From: Eopsaltria australis
Taxonomy: Eukaryota; Chordata; Aves; Passeriformes; Petroicidae
Direction: 5' to 3'
Assembly: GCA_034509425.1 (NCBI GenBank)
Contig: JAVTVJ010000933.1
Span: 956,111-1,020,110 of the forward strand
Length of the DNA stretch: 64,000 bases
The position numbers and the translations under genes were made by a program. Position 1 is the stretch's first letter; each line of letters begins with the position of its first letter. A model generated the notes under the pieces. That model did no database searches, was not told the DNA's origin, and saw only the letters and a program-made list of their open reading frames with translations. Below are positions 14,201-26,230 of the stretch, piece by piece.

Positions 14201-14661
14201 AAAATAATTAGGGCATAGTAATTTCTAGTTCTTGCACTGAACTTTTCTAAGTTAAGTAAGCTTTTAAATTGAGTGTGTTTTCTAAATCCATGGCTTTTGA
14301 TTGTCTGAATGTATGTAGTTGGGGAACTAACTGTTCTTCTGCTATACATTTCTTTTCCTCTGGTATACTACCTCCTACTGAGGATAAAAATGCCTTTTTA
14401 TATTTTGATGTTGGAACTGAGAAGGTTGCAAATGCACATTGAAAAAAAAAAAAAGAAGTGATGGATTTTCTTCCTTGTTCTCCAAATAGGCAGCCAGCAG
14501 TATGATTTTGGAGTAATTTCATTTTCTTCTGCTTCAGTATATTCTCGCCCCAAATCAAGTGGACAGTATATTAAGTTCTTGTATCGTCATTTGCAGGTTA
14601 CGTGCTGAAATTTGAAGGAAAAAGGAGTAATTGTACTCCCTTCTGTTATGACAACTCTTGT
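5251..14661. other. Long unique non-coding stretch
   Basis: About 9.4 kb of AT-rich sequence with no identifiable exon, RNA gene or well-preserved transposon. It contains T-rich and G/T-rich simple tracts (about 5,965-6,030; 7,681-7,694) and a TAG/CTA-rich tract at 11,385-11,475. Pyrimidine-rich segments followed by AG occur (for example near 9,575-9,590 and 12,665-12,679), but none introduces a frame that looks coding. Confidence 0.5.
11385..11475. repeat. Imperfect TAG/CTA trinucleotide tract with inverted symmetry
   Basis: A 90-base tract made almost only of TAG, TTAG and their complement CTA. Because both orientations occur (CTACTAGTAG and TACTACTAGTAG blocks), single strands could fold into long imperfect hairpins. 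Confidence 0.75.
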
Positions 14662-14930
14662 TGTGGGATTGAGGGTTTGAGGCAGTGAGCACAAACTGAA
14701 ACGTAGGAGCTGCCTTCTGAATATCAGGAAATGGAGAGAGGGACTGCACTTTGGCACAAGCTGCCCAGGGAGATTTTGGAGTCTCCCACGTTGGAGACAC
14801 TCATCTGGGCATTGTGCTGAGCAACCTGCTCTGGGTAGTCCAGCTTGAGCAAGGGTGTTGGACAGGCTGACCTCCTCCAGTGGTCCCTTTAGTTTCCAAC
14901 CTCAGCTCTTCTGTAACTCTGTGATTCTTT
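14662..14930 (+). mobile_element. CR1 LINE, 3' end fragment (second subfamily)
   Basis: A CR1 3' end of a subfamily different from the copy at 817. It begins near 'gtgggattgaggg', runs through 'gcacaaactgaaacgtagg' and 'gtccagcttgagcaagggt', and ends with 'aactctgtgattcttt'. A gap relative to the usual CR1 layout occurs around 14,728-14,740, where the 'ttcactgtgagggtg' segment is missing. It is a dead fragment with no coding capacity. Confidence 0.85.
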
Positions 14931-15754
14931 GTTTTTTTCACAGCAGACTTGTTTCCATAGTAATCAGCAATGATGGCAGATTATTTCTTCCACATTAGAA
15001 AAGCTGTCAACTTCTTTCTCTGAAGCATGAAATGGGAAGTTCCTACCTCCAAAAAATGTTATCTTTCTTCCAGAAGTGCTTTCTTTTCTAATACTTGGAA
15101 GTGACTTTTGAGGCATTTCAAATAAAAACCTTCTACCAGAAATTGATTTATACTAACTTCAGAAGGTGAAAATAAAATACTTGTTGGTTTCAGTTGAGGG
15201 CTGTAGATGAAGGCCAGTTTAGGCAGAGTATCCCAACTTGTGGTTTGGAGAAGGCATCTTCCCGTAGTAAGGTCTTTGGAGGAGAGGGACACCTGAAGCA
15301 AGTACATACTTGTGCTAAGCCACTTGGACCTTATTAATATATTTGGCAAATTTAAACTTTAATATTTTTTCAGAATGTCAACTGTTGCTCTAATTTGGAA
15401 TTTAAATAAGAATTAGCAGCTTTTCAGAGACAAGAAATACTGTTTTCTGACTGTTTTTTGTAACGTATCAGATGACTTTTATGACGGAAGGTGAGAGGTA
15501 TGCTTTGACTGAATGGCTTTGATTTGAATTTGTCATCCTGTTGGTAACTTTTCATGTTGCTGAGAAGCATAAGCCCTTGAAAGCTGTGTTAATCAAGTGT
15601 AGTCTAACTTGTAACCCACCAGAAAAATTCCCACCTCATGAAGAGAAAAGAGGTGACACAAGGTTTCCTACAGTGAGAGTGAGAACTACTTCTCTGGGGG
15701 CAACAGCAACCTCCCAAGATTTAGCTGGCTCAAGAAAAAAGGAAAATCAAACCA

Positions 15755-15790
15755 GAAAAAACCCCCAAAAAACAAACAAAACAAAACAAA
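15755..15790. repeat. A/C-rich (AAAAC)n simple repeat
   Basis: Tandem AAAAC/AAAC units interrupted by a short C run. Confidence 0.75.
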
Positions 15791-18635
15791 CCAGCTGGCT
15801 TTATTGCAGAAATATCTTGTTTTGTTGTGACAGTCTTTTCAAAGGCAAGGTCAAACACTTGTTTTCCCATTGAGATGATAAGGTCTTAAAGCTCTTTATT
15901 TTTATGTGTAGACAAAAGCAGATTTTAGGAAAGAAGAATAAAAGAAGTTACTTGAAAAATGAGGTATTTTTGTTGAATCTATAAAGTGAAAATCCATATT
16001 CTGCCTCTGGAGTGCCAAATAGATGAGGTGGTCCAACCAAGGCACACATTCAGATGTGTCAGCAGTAAAAATTGCTGATAATTGAGGAAAATCTGTTCAT
16101 GTATTCTTTAATTAAGTGCTGAGGTAGTACTTTACCTTGCAAGAACTTTCCCCCTTCAATATGAAAGAAGTGCTGCCAGAAAAAAAAAGCTCATGTCATC
16201 CCAGAGCAATGCACAAGATGAAAAGATCTGTTGGGCCACTTTTACCAACTGTCACTTCCCCACATAGCTCTTGTTAAGTACCATATATATGAAGTTTAGG
16301 TTTTAGCAGCAAAAATGATTGGCGGTAGGGGGGCGGGCTGGCAGCCTGTGAAGCAGTTTGGCATCTGGAGGTGTTGTGAGCAGTCTGTTCACCAGGGCTT
16401 TCATACAGAAATGAACTCTGGACGTTTCTGCAGAGGACACTGGCAAAAGAACAGCTGGACAAAAGTGAAACTCTTCAGAAAAATTACCCACATCACACCT
16501 TGCAACAGCTACACAGTTTCCAGTCATGGAGATCATAACAAATTCACCCTGGGTTAGCAAAGATGGTGTTACTGAACAAGAGGAACACTTTCTGTGTGCT
16601 GTGGAAATCCAGTGGTCGCTTCTGACGTGGCTGTTTTGTGGATTGCTGTCAGAAAATACTAGCTGGATGTCCTGTGTTTGGTAACTGGCCGTTGCAGCTA
16701 CTCCGACTCTGAAAGTTGGTCAGAAAACATAAGGAGAGACCAGGGGAATTATTTTTTGTTCATGTGGTTGTTGGACTTTTGCTTCTTTTCTCCAGCTTTC
16801 TGATGCTGTCTAACATTGGTGAGGGTAGAATTTATGTTAGAAGTAATCTAAAGCATTTTATTCTTTTTAGAAACCAAATGTTCGATTTTTGCAACAGCTT
16901 TTTGAAGGTTTGCATCAAACTGCTCTCATCCTACAGCAGAAATCGAGCAGACTGAAATGGTTCATAATTATGTTGAACTGGTATTTTCTTTGAGCTCTTT
17001 AACAATATGCTACTGAAATTCTGCATCAACAGTTAAGGAATATTAGTTGGCTTTTGGATAAACTGGAGCTCCAGCTGAGTGCAGTGGCAAAGGCTTGACT
17101 GAGCTGAGTTACACTACTCCCTGCATTTTTCCTGACCACAGGCATGTCACATACATGGTTCTTAGATTTGCCAGTAGCAGTTTGTTTCTAATGGCCAGTG
17201 TCCTCCTTTGCGTGGTAGATTCACTGACAGATTTATCAAGCTGTGGAATTGCTAGCAGGTTTGTACACTGTAGGTTTGTACCCTGCAGCTGCTGTGCAGT
17301 GACTGACTACTGCCATGGAATAGCAGCTTTTAGGAGTGCTGCAGGTGAAGTGCTGCATGTGTCCTTTTATATTTAAAAGGATTTAAAGTTAGATCAGTTA
17401 TTTTTACAGCATTTTATTGCTCTTTACCTACACAGACTTCACTTCTTTCAGTGCAAGAGTCTGTGCATTTTATTGGAAAATGTTAGTCTGATATCTGAAA
17501 CACTTATGAAGTGTTGGTGAATGTGAAAAACACTTGTATGGGTTGCATTGCTGTAGAGGTATTTCTGGTACTGGTCTGTGTCAGGGAAAAGCCTTTTCTA
17601 ATGCTCTAATTTTTTGTCAAAGTGAAAGGGACTCTCCAAACAACCTAGGGGCTGCCAGTTTAGCTTTAGGACACAAGCACAGAAATTCTTGGGTGTTTCC
17701 CCAAAGGCAGAATGTATTTCTGCTGATGGAAATCTGCTTTCTGTTTTTGTAATTTTTTTTACATTGCATGGGAATTTTTTTCTTTAGAGGGAAAGGTAGG
17801 TAAGACTAGGAGTTAAAACATCATTTTACTCCATAAAAAAATTTCCCCCTTTCAATTCATAACCATCTTGTCTTTCTCCAAAATCAGTTAGAAACTTTTC
17901 TTTTCCTTTGAACTACCTTTGCATTCCCAAACATCCTCACCCTCTTAACTGGTCAGATAGATTTTCTAACAGATACCTCATTCAGAGTTTCCCTTCCACT
18001 GTATATATGTTTGTATTACCACATTTTGAAGTTTAACAGGCATTCCTTTTCCCCATTTCCTTACTTTCGCTCTTAATTCCGAGGCATGCAAAAGCAGGGA
18101 TGACAATAGGAACATGTTTTAGGTAGTAGTTCCTGGCTCCCTAGTCAGGGCACGGGTATGTTGGGGAGGAGAAAACTGGGGTTTTATGCAGGATTTGATT
18201 ACTGTGGTGTTTGTGAATAATTGGGAGTGTCTGGCAAGTCCTGCAAGGTGGCTCCAGAGACACAGCCTGGGAGTGGTGGTCTGGACACACAGAGAACCTG
18301 GCTGGCAGGCCACAGGGGATTGCTATGGTGAGGGACCAGTGGAACTCACTGAAACGTCATCAAACCAAATGATCCAAATGGTGTTGACTAATTGGCAGAT
18401 TGCAGTTTAAATAATGCTGAGTTTTTCCAGCCTGCTCTACTTCTAACCCTCGAATGATGCTTTGTGTTTTCCTGTTTTTTAATGCCTTTCTGCTTTCCAT
18501 CAGCCCAAACACCTGACTTCAGTAACTGACTTCCACTGTCCCTCAAATAACATGTGTGACTTGCTTTCTATGTCAGGTGCACTGTTCTTCAACTCTTAAA
18601 GCCTTTGGACTTTTTGTTGAAGTCCTTCTCTCTAT

Positions 18636-18680
18636 GTCTGTCTCTCTCTCTCTCCCCTTCCCCCTCTGCCCCTCCCCTCT
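18636..18680. repeat. Pyrimidine (TC)n tract
   Basis: A short (TC)n run followed by C-rich and CT-rich sequence: polypyrimidine on the plus strand, polypurine on the other. Confidence 0.7.
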
Positions 18681-19759
18681 TCAGATTACTGTTTTCTATT
18701 TGGCAGAAAACAGGAAAAATGTTTTTAGTTGTCATTCAAATCTTAGCTGAGTGAACTCTCCTGAAGCTGGTAACTATCCCTTGGGTTTATATGTAATTTT
18801 GAGTACTGGAATGGCATAAGTTTGTATATTATTCCTGTTGGTTAGAAGTCTTGGTTTTTATTATCAGTTTGCCCTATGAGGAAAAAGCATTTTCTTCTTG
18901 TTAGAAGAAAGATCCGTGGAAGTTTAAAGAAGCTGAGCTCAATCACATGTCTTTTTCAAAATTGTGTAAAAGTTAAGTATGCTTGACAGTAGTTGCTGTG
19001 TAAATCAAAAGACTTGATTTTTCTTTGGAGACCATGCAAACCAAAAACTAGAAGAGGTCAAGTGCATGTTTATTGTACCAGTCTTGGCTTGTACAGGGAG
19101 TTCTCACTCATTACAGAGCAGTTAAGTAAGGAACCTACCTGGGATTGTAGACCTGTTGGTAAGCTCTGGTACTTCATTAGATAGTTTTAAAATTCCCCAA
19201 GTGCTCCATAAAGCAGCTGGTGTTACTTTAAGCCTACATTCTAGATGTGTGCATTGTGGGAGGGGATTGAATGACTGAACCCTGTTGTCCAGTGCTGTGG
19301 GTGAATTCCTTCACTTGCAATGTCTGCTGGCCAAAAGCAGGCATTCATTCTTCTAAATGCAGATGGTAAAACTAAAGCAGAGCAAGGTCGTATTAAAGCT
19401 CTGCATGACACACCAAGACAAGATAAAAACCTTGCAATACCAACAAACGTGGATTCTGTGAAATTGTCAGAGGAACGGACTTAGAAGTTACAGGGCAGTG
19501 GTGGGGAGTCTTCCTAGCAAAATTTTTAAATAATAGTTTAATAAATAAATTACAAGTTTACTTATATGAGCAGACAAGTCTCATGAAATATTTACAGCCT
19601 TCCTTTCACCTTGGCAGAAGAATGAGTACATTCTCTCCCTGTGATACGGATCTTTAATTAGTTAAGAAAAGAAACAGAACAGCACAGTAGTCCCTATTTT
19701 GAAAGAACTAGACTACATTTTTCTAAGTGGGGTAAAGTTGCTTGGAAGCCATTTCTGGG

Positions 19760-20412
19760 AACATAAAGTAGGAGGTTTCACCAACCTGATTGTCTTCTGT
19801 GATGAAATGACGAGATGTATGGATGATGGGAGAGTAGAGGCTGTCATCTGCCTTGATTCTTAGAAAAGGTTTTGGTGTGATCTCCCATGGCATCCTTGCA
19901 TGCAGGTTGGGGTGGTAAAGTCTGGCTGGATGAAAAACTACTAGATGAGGTTAACAAAGGTGGTGAAGGTCCTTGAAGGAAGCTATATGAAGAATGGCTG
20001 AGGTTGCTTGGTCTGTTCAGGCTGAAGAAGAGGAGACTGAGGGAAGACCTCATTGCAGTTACAACTTCTTTGTGAGGGGAACAGGAGGGGAAGACATTGC
20101 TAATATCTCTGTGGTGACAGTGACAGAACCCAAGGGAATGGCCTGAAGTTGTGTCAGGGGAGGTTTATGTTGGATATTAGGAAAAGTTTCTTCACCCAGA
20201 GTGTGGTTGGGCACTGGAACAGGCTCCCCCAAGGAAGTGGTCACAGCACCAAGTCTGACAGAGTTCAAGAAGCATTTGAACAATACTCGTGGGCACGTGG
20301 AATGACTCTTGGGGATGTCTTGTGCAGGGCCAGGAGTTGGACTCAATGATCCTGATTTGATTCCTCCCGAATCAGCATATTCTGTGATTCTTTCATCTGT
20401 GATTCTGTGCCT
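19760..20412 (+). mobile_element. CR1 LINE, internally deleted copy
   Basis: The 5' part (about 19,778-19,945) matches the reverse-transcriptase region around the 'fingers/palm' segment, with readable remnants such as FYDEM and DDGRVEAVICLD-like words broken by stops. From about 19,975 the sequence jumps to the CR1 3' region ('gaagaagaggagactgagg', then a decayed [13 protein letters not shown] string). It ends with a double 'attctgtgattct' tail at 20,381-20,412. About a kilobase of reverse-transcriptase sequence between the two parts is missing. Whether this reflects a deletion after insertion or a template jump cannot be told from one copy. Confidence 0.88.
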
Positions 20413-20584
20413 GAAACACTGGCTAGATGTTTGAGCTTGGAAAGTAGTGGTTAGTGGGTAATACTACTGGCATCCAGATAATAATATTGTGGATGTCTGT
20501 CCTGAAATCTGTTTAATGTCTTTACACCTCCTTGTTCAGCTGTTCATTATGCATATCATTAAAATGTGTGAATGACTCCAGTCT

Positions 20585-21060
20585 AGGTTTGCAGTGAAGT
20601 AAGGGCTGCCATCCAGAACAATTTAGATTAGACAGGCTAGAAGAGTGGACCAACAGGCATGTTGTGAAATTGAATGGAGACATAGACAGCAGGACATGCT
20701 GTTTCCCTCAGACAGGAGCTGACTGGCTGAAAAGCTCTCAGAGATCCTGGGTGACAGTGGCCACGCATAAACAAAGAGTGTGCTCTGCAACTGATGAAGG
20801 CCTACAGCATCCTGGGCTGTGTTAACAGGAGCCTAAGAAGGAGGTCAGACCAAGTGATTCCTCTTTACCTGTCACTTGTTAAATTGCATCTGGAGTGCTG
20901 CATCCACTTCTGATGCCCCAGTATGAGAAAAAATGATGCAGAACTGGACTGAGCTCAGTAGAGAACTATGAGGCACCACAGGATCTGGGGTGCTTGCACT
21001 CCGAGAAGAGGCTGAGGGACTGGGGCTTGTTTGGCGTGGAGAAAAGACAGCTATAGAGCA
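20585..21060 (+). mobile_element. CR1 LINE, ORF2 C-terminal fragment
   Basis: A plus-strand CR1 piece covering the end of ORF2, including the 'cctacagcatcctgggctg' and 'ctggagtgctgcatcc' blocks typical of CR1. It stops before the 3' tail, after 'gactggggcttgttt'. It lies 170 bases after another plus-strand CR1 that does have a tail, so it is a separate insertion or a rearranged piece, not a continuation. Confidence 0.82.
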
Positions 21061-21387
21061 GGGATGTATAGTAATGGTCTGCCTACATGTATAAAGTTGC
21101 CTAAAATACAGATACAGGCTCTGTACTTGGATATACAGCACAAGAATGAGTGATCATTAATTGAATCAGATAGTATGTTGAATACCATAAACTGTTCTTA
21201 ATAGTAGCTTTACATGCTCTTTTTGAAAAATTTGTTATTACCTTTAATAATGGCATTTCATACAGTGTTGTTCTTAAAGTGGTGTGACAAACTTTAAAAT
21301 ACCATGTGTTTGCTTGGGATAGTGTAGCCTTTTCTGGAGTAGATGGCTTCCTTAATTAGCCAGAAGTAAGCTCTGTCATTGTATGCA

Positions 21388-21515
21388 GATCAGAAAAGGG
21401 CTGATGTTGGAAGGCATGTTTTGAGATCGTCTAGTCCAGCCTCTCTGCAGGGTCATCTACAACAGGTTGGCCCGGACAGTGTCCACTGGGATTTTTTTAA
21501 TATCTCAAGACCCTG
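21388..21515 (-). mobile_element. CR1 LINE, short 3' fragment
   Basis: Read on the minus strand this is a CR1 3' end: 'gagatcgtctagtccagcc' and 'gggtcatctacaacaggtt' are the reverse-complement signatures just upstream of the tail. The usual 'agaatcatagaat' terminal block is eroded. The copy fades out after about 21,515. Confidence 0.75.
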
Positions 21516-21639
21516 AAACTGATTTCAGGATAAGTGCTACTATGAATTTTGATGTGGAGACAGGGCCTCTCTGTGACAGCACAACACTTTGTGGAAAAAA
21601 GCTACTTAAGAGTCAAGTAGTCCAAATAAGTTCAGTCAA

Positions 21640-21780
21640 TGTTATGAAAAAAACCAAACAAAAACCCAGCAAAACCCTACACTAAAAAAAAACAATGCTC
21701 CCCAAAGCAAATAACGAAAAATGCCCCAGAACAAAACACAAACAAAAACCCTCAAATAAACCAAATAACACCCCCTCCTG
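21640..21780. repeat. A/C-rich low-complexity tract
   Basis: About 140 bases made of A runs with interspersed CC to CCCC. The complementary strand is T/G-rich, and this produces a spurious minus-strand open frame rich in F, W, V and C. Confidence 0.7.
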
Positions 21781-22838
21781 AATACATACATCACTTCTTC
21801 ATGAAATGAGCCTGAGAAAGGGTAGCTTTTTTGCCCAAATTGCACTACTGTTAAGACTTCATTATTTTACTTTTTCCTATTTGTTTTTAAGCATGTGTAT
21901 CCTTTGTTGTGGTATATAGATAGAATGCAGATGTTGCCTTTACGACCTGTACAAGTTGTATTTATTTTCACTGTTTCTATGAACTGTAATCATGAGCTGT
22001 TATGTGTAACATTTAAAGTGGACAAATTCAGAAAGCAGTTGGGAGAGTTTGGAGTGTTTTTCCTAATTTGTTAACTTTAACTATGTGATGACAATTGATG
22101 TATGGAGTCTTATTTTTTAATACTTTCATCTACTTCCTCAGATCTTTTCTGATGGTCTCTGTGTGTTTCTTTCATGTATCAGTTGAGCAAGGAGAATGTT
22201 TTTTCTGCTTATATGTACAGTTACAAAACCACTTAGCAGCTGGTGTAGATACCCACATAAAACCTAATAGTTTTCACTAATTTTTCTCTAATTCCATAGC
22301 AAATTTGGCCTAATTTTGAGTGTTCTGTCTTGAGGTATGATCAATGAGTTTTAATAGCTGAAATGCATTTAACTGTTGAAAAGACAGGATTCAAACTTCC
22401 TTGCTGTTTCTTACCTACAGAGCTAGTGAAATGTGTAGCTGTGTGCTTAACTCAGACAAAAGGGACCATGACCCTGGTGTACAGATCTCAGTGACATTTT
22501 CTGGGTTTGAAAAAGGAATTATAAAGAACTACAGTGTGCTTGCTGCCTGAGTTGTGTGTCAAGTGTGGGTGTCACTGCAGGCCCATTTACTGATGTTATC
22601 AGCCTACCAACAGGTGGCTGCCAGCAGGGAGGCTGCTGCTTGTATGCACAGCAGGGAGCATTGTGAGGGCTCTGAACCCTTAGACCCTTCAGTGGCAATT
22701 GCAGGGGGACATTTTTCACCCAAGAAGGCTAAATAAACGTGGCATAAAATTCTAAATGGAGGTTATGTATATATTTATTTGAAGGCTGTTGGGATGAGAA
22801 AAGAGAGTTTGATTTAGGTTATTGCCAATGTAGCATGG

Positions 22839-23195
22839 GAGAATCATAGAATAGCTTGGGTTAAAAGGAATCTCAAAGATCATCTAGTTCTAGCCCTACT
22901 GTGGGCAGAGACCACCTAGACCACCTCAGAGCTCCATCCAAATTCGCCTTGAACAATTCCAGGGATGGTGCATCCACAACTTCTCTGGGCAGCCTGTGCC
23001 TCAGCACCCTCACAGTACAGAATTTCTTCCTAATATCTCATCTAAACCTGCTGCCTTTTGATTTCAAGGTGTCACCCCTTCTCTCTTTCCATCCGTCTTG
23101 TGGATTCCCTTCACATACTGCAAACAGGTCACCCCTAGGCCTTGTATTTTCCCAGCTGAACAATCCCAATTCTCTCAGCCTTTCAGAAGGAAGTG
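22839..23195 (-). mobile_element. CR1 LINE, 3' end fragment
   Basis: A well-preserved CR1 3' end on the minus strand. It opens on the plus strand with 'agaatcatagaatagcttgg', followed by the signature 'gatcatctagttctagccc', 'gggatggtgcatccac' and 'tgggcagcctgtgcc' blocks. It runs to the 'caattctctcagcctttcag' block at its 5' end. It is the cleanest 3' end in the window and so perhaps among the youngest, although it still lacks coding capacity. Confidence 0.93.
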
Positions 23196-25129
23196 TGACT
23201 GTTTTGTTCTGGTTGTTGAAGGTAGAAGCAATTAGGGTGTGATTTAGTAATGGCGCTGCATTCATTTACTTTGTTTTATCTGTTCTATGTATTAACATAG
23301 GAAGGAATTTCCAGAACTGAATCCTCAAGAGAGTACCTTAGAAGTAAAACCTGGTAAAAAAATTATTTCTTCAGGCTCCTGTCACATGTTAGATGGTCTT
23401 TTAGACTAGTGCTGATAGATAAAACTACTTCAAGGTGCCAGGTATAGCTTTTTCAGTGGGTTTCTACATCTGGACATAATCTCTCTGACTGCCCTTTGTT
23501 TGTCTGTATACTGCATTCAGTTGTGTTTCTATCCTGGTTTTTTAGCTATGTCCTCATGATTCCTTGCTTACTTGGAGGCTGGGCTATACTCTTTGTGTGT
23601 GTATGTGTAGCTTTCAGTCTTGCTGTTCCTGCTGAGTAGAATACTGGTAAGCTGTACAGTGAAGATGTCTTTGAGTTGTCTTTGGCTAAGGGAAATTTGA
23701 AAGAAGTGAAAACCTTGAAAAACTATTCTGAATGCTGGTGGCATTCAGATTGTGAAATTCCTGACTACACCCAATACCTAAACTAAAAATGGCCAAGCAC
23801 TATCCACAGTGTTGTCCTTGAATGTTGTAGAGACTGGTTTCAGTCACTATATTAGCTAATTTTTGTAAGTGATTCTCTGCCTTTCCAAATAATTTGGAAT
23901 GTTTCCAAATATTTGGAAATGTAGTTTAGCTTCCTTATAGAGTGGTTTTTACTAGCTAGAAGTTGGGTTAATTGTTAGATTTCCTGTCTTTATGAAGCCC
24001 AGTAGAATGTTCTACAGCTCTCAGTTTGTAATTTTATAGTTGTGCATCAAACATTAGAATTAGAAATCATATTGAGGGTCAGCATGTTGTGCATGCAACA
24101 ATATTTGTGTGTGTGTGTGTGAGAAGGAGAGATTTCCTGACCTAGATTTAATCACTGAAAAATGTGATTTATACATCATAGTAGTCAAGGCCTAACAGAA
24201 GTTCTGTACGTTGCTGGGAAAGACCTTTCTATTTTTACCAGTATATAATTCTGTCATTCCTTTTCTATTTGGTTTAACATGTGGGATGTGTGGGAGTGGT
24301 GTCATTTTAAGGTTTCAATGTTAGCTGAGTTTCATTCAACTTTTTTGAGTAAGCCAGGATGGTAAGAATGGTTCGTTGCACCTAGTCTACTGAAGCTGCA
24401 ATACCCCAAGGTTTAGTTTTGTGTTTCGACATCCAGTTTATTGCTTTGATTAATAGATGTATGCTGGATCTCCTTTGCTTCTAGTTTCTTTCTTTGGTGC
24501 TGTGTATGATAACATAAGGGCCTTCATCTTGGGCCTCCTTTCTTTCCTTTATAATGATGAAAGGATTATTTGCACTTGGTTAAAAAGGATAAGGTATAAG
24601 AACTAAGAAAATTTATCAGCTGGATGAAGCTACTTATTTTTGAAATTTTGGTCATGAAAAGCAGGTGGTGATGTGGTTTTCTTTCTCCTTTATTTCTTAA
24701 AGCAAAAACCAAAACTACATAATAGACCTAATCTCATTTGGTTTGCCTTCTACAAAATAACATCAGCTATAAAATCATATTATATTTCAGAGACCCATTT
24801 TCTGGCCATTTTTCACCATCATCTACTTCACATTAAGGCCATCATTGATTATAGTATCTTTTCAATTTCTCTTGAGTCATGGGGTCAACCCTGAAATTTA
24901 CTCCTGTTCTTTAGAATGCATCCAGGGCCAGAGCAATTAGAGCAATTTTTTTGTAGAAGCAGAGGAACCCATTTCAGTACTGAAGTTCCCGATGTTTCCT
25001 AAACTGTCCAAACGCACACACCTTAAAACAAGTTTTCACACTACCAACAAGTGTGAAAACGTATGTATAAAATACCAAAGATCCAAGATGCCTGTCACCT
25101 AAGTGCAGAAACAAAATATTTGCTCCTGC
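23196..25129. other. Unique non-coding stretch
   Basis: About 1.9 kb without recognisable gene or transposon. A (GT)n run lies at 24,105-24,121. Confidence 0.5.
24105..24121. repeat. (GT)n dinucleotide microsatellite
   Basis: About eight uninterrupted GT units. Confidence 0.85.
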
Positions 25130-25860
25130 AGCTTGTGCAGAGCCCCAACCCAAAATCCTCCTGCCTCTTTATGAGTTCCCAGTCACCCTCCTTTGCTGAT
25201 GAAATATCTCTCTAAAGCATTGTGCTGGTTGTCCTGACTTAGGGGTAGGTTTTCTGAAATTCCCAGTCAGAAAGTCAGTATGCACTGGAATTTGTCGAGC
25301 TGAGCCCTTTCGCTTGGAGTGGCCAGTCAATCCAGGCAGTGTACCCTGTCTGTCCCACTTAGGTTGCCAAAAACTTGTCCCAGCCACGGGCTCCTTCCCT
25401 GGTGTGCAGTGCCAGCTCACACACCCAGGTGAGGTGTTTCTACCTCTTATTCTGGTTTGTGCAGGGTGGTAGCCCACAAAAGGCTGGGTCCCCAGTCGTC
25501 AAAACTTTACACCATGTGTACGTTTTAACAAACAAAGCATCAGCATTCATCGCTTACGGATTACGTGAGTTTTTCATTAATTAGTACTCAATCTCCTATT
25601 TGCTTGTGCTAACTACTCTGAAGGCATAGTTCTTCCCTCTATCTGACTTGGAGGGTCTGTTTGGAGTAGGTGGTCACTGAGTTGCTGGTCTGATCTCTCA
25701 CTGCTGGAATTACCTCTCCCCCAGTTACTGCTCAGTCCTGACCTTACTCTAGTGGCCCTCACCCAGACAGCCCATTCATCTTGGGATTGTCTTCCCTTTT
25801 CCTTAAACACTAGCCAAGCATATAGTGTTCACAGTGCAGTGGCTTAATCATAACTGTACA
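25130..25860 (-). mobile_element. Possible retroviral LTR plus leader, minus orientation
   Basis: This stretch is richer in GC and in CC/GG words than its surroundings and carries a minus-strand open frame of about 102 codons (25,169-25,477). Read on the minus strand, the block around 25,360-25,380 ('tttttggcaacctaagtgg') resembles the junction where an LTR meets a tRNA primer-binding site and leader in retroviral elements. The 25,440-25,860 part would then be the LTR and 25,130-25,360 the leader or start of gag. This is inferred from layout only: no conserved retroviral motif is visible, and a unique sequence is the alternative. Confidence 0.35.
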
Positions 25861-25929
25861 GCTACATCTACTGATTGACAACAACAAAAAAATTGTGAAG
25901 TTGGCTTCAGTTCACAGAGAGCTTGACAA

Positions 25930-26230
25930 AGATGTGCACGTGCTTTTGTGTGGATTCCGAGATCTGCAGCTGGCCTCCATCGTGTGAAGCGGTGCAAGGG
26001 TATGTGCAGATGGGGTGGGTGAACTATAGTGGGTTACTGTGAGGAAATAAAACATGCTCGAGGCTCTGTGTACTCAGATGGGGGATGCTGGGAAGCCATG
26101 TAAGACGTGCTTCTGGCCCTGCATACTTGATCAGGGGAGGTGAGCTACCTGGGTTATCACTGCATAGTCTTCTCATGCCCTATACAGGGTTACAGGGCTT
26201 TCTTGCTAGCTCTTGAGTATACCAGGAGAC
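25930..26230 (+). mobile_element. LTR-like fragment related to the one at 59.4 kb
   Basis: A segment with an AATAAA signal (26,046-26,051) followed by a block ending in 'gtgtactcagatggggg', a layout typical of the end of U3 and the R-U5 part of an LTR. It aligns by eye with 59,461-59,650: the segment at 25,953-25,978 matches 59,461-59,488, and both are followed by 'atgcagatgggg' and the '(a)gataaaa/aataaaa' signal in the same order. The two are diverged dispersed copies. Family assignment (avian ERV LTR) is by recognition. Confidence 0.5.

Larger units (their letters stand above)
14931..19759. other. Unique non-coding stretch
   Basis: About 4.8 kb with no recognisable gene. It holds an AAAAC-type simple repeat (15,755-15,790) and a CT-rich tract (18,636-18,680). 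Confidence 0.5.
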
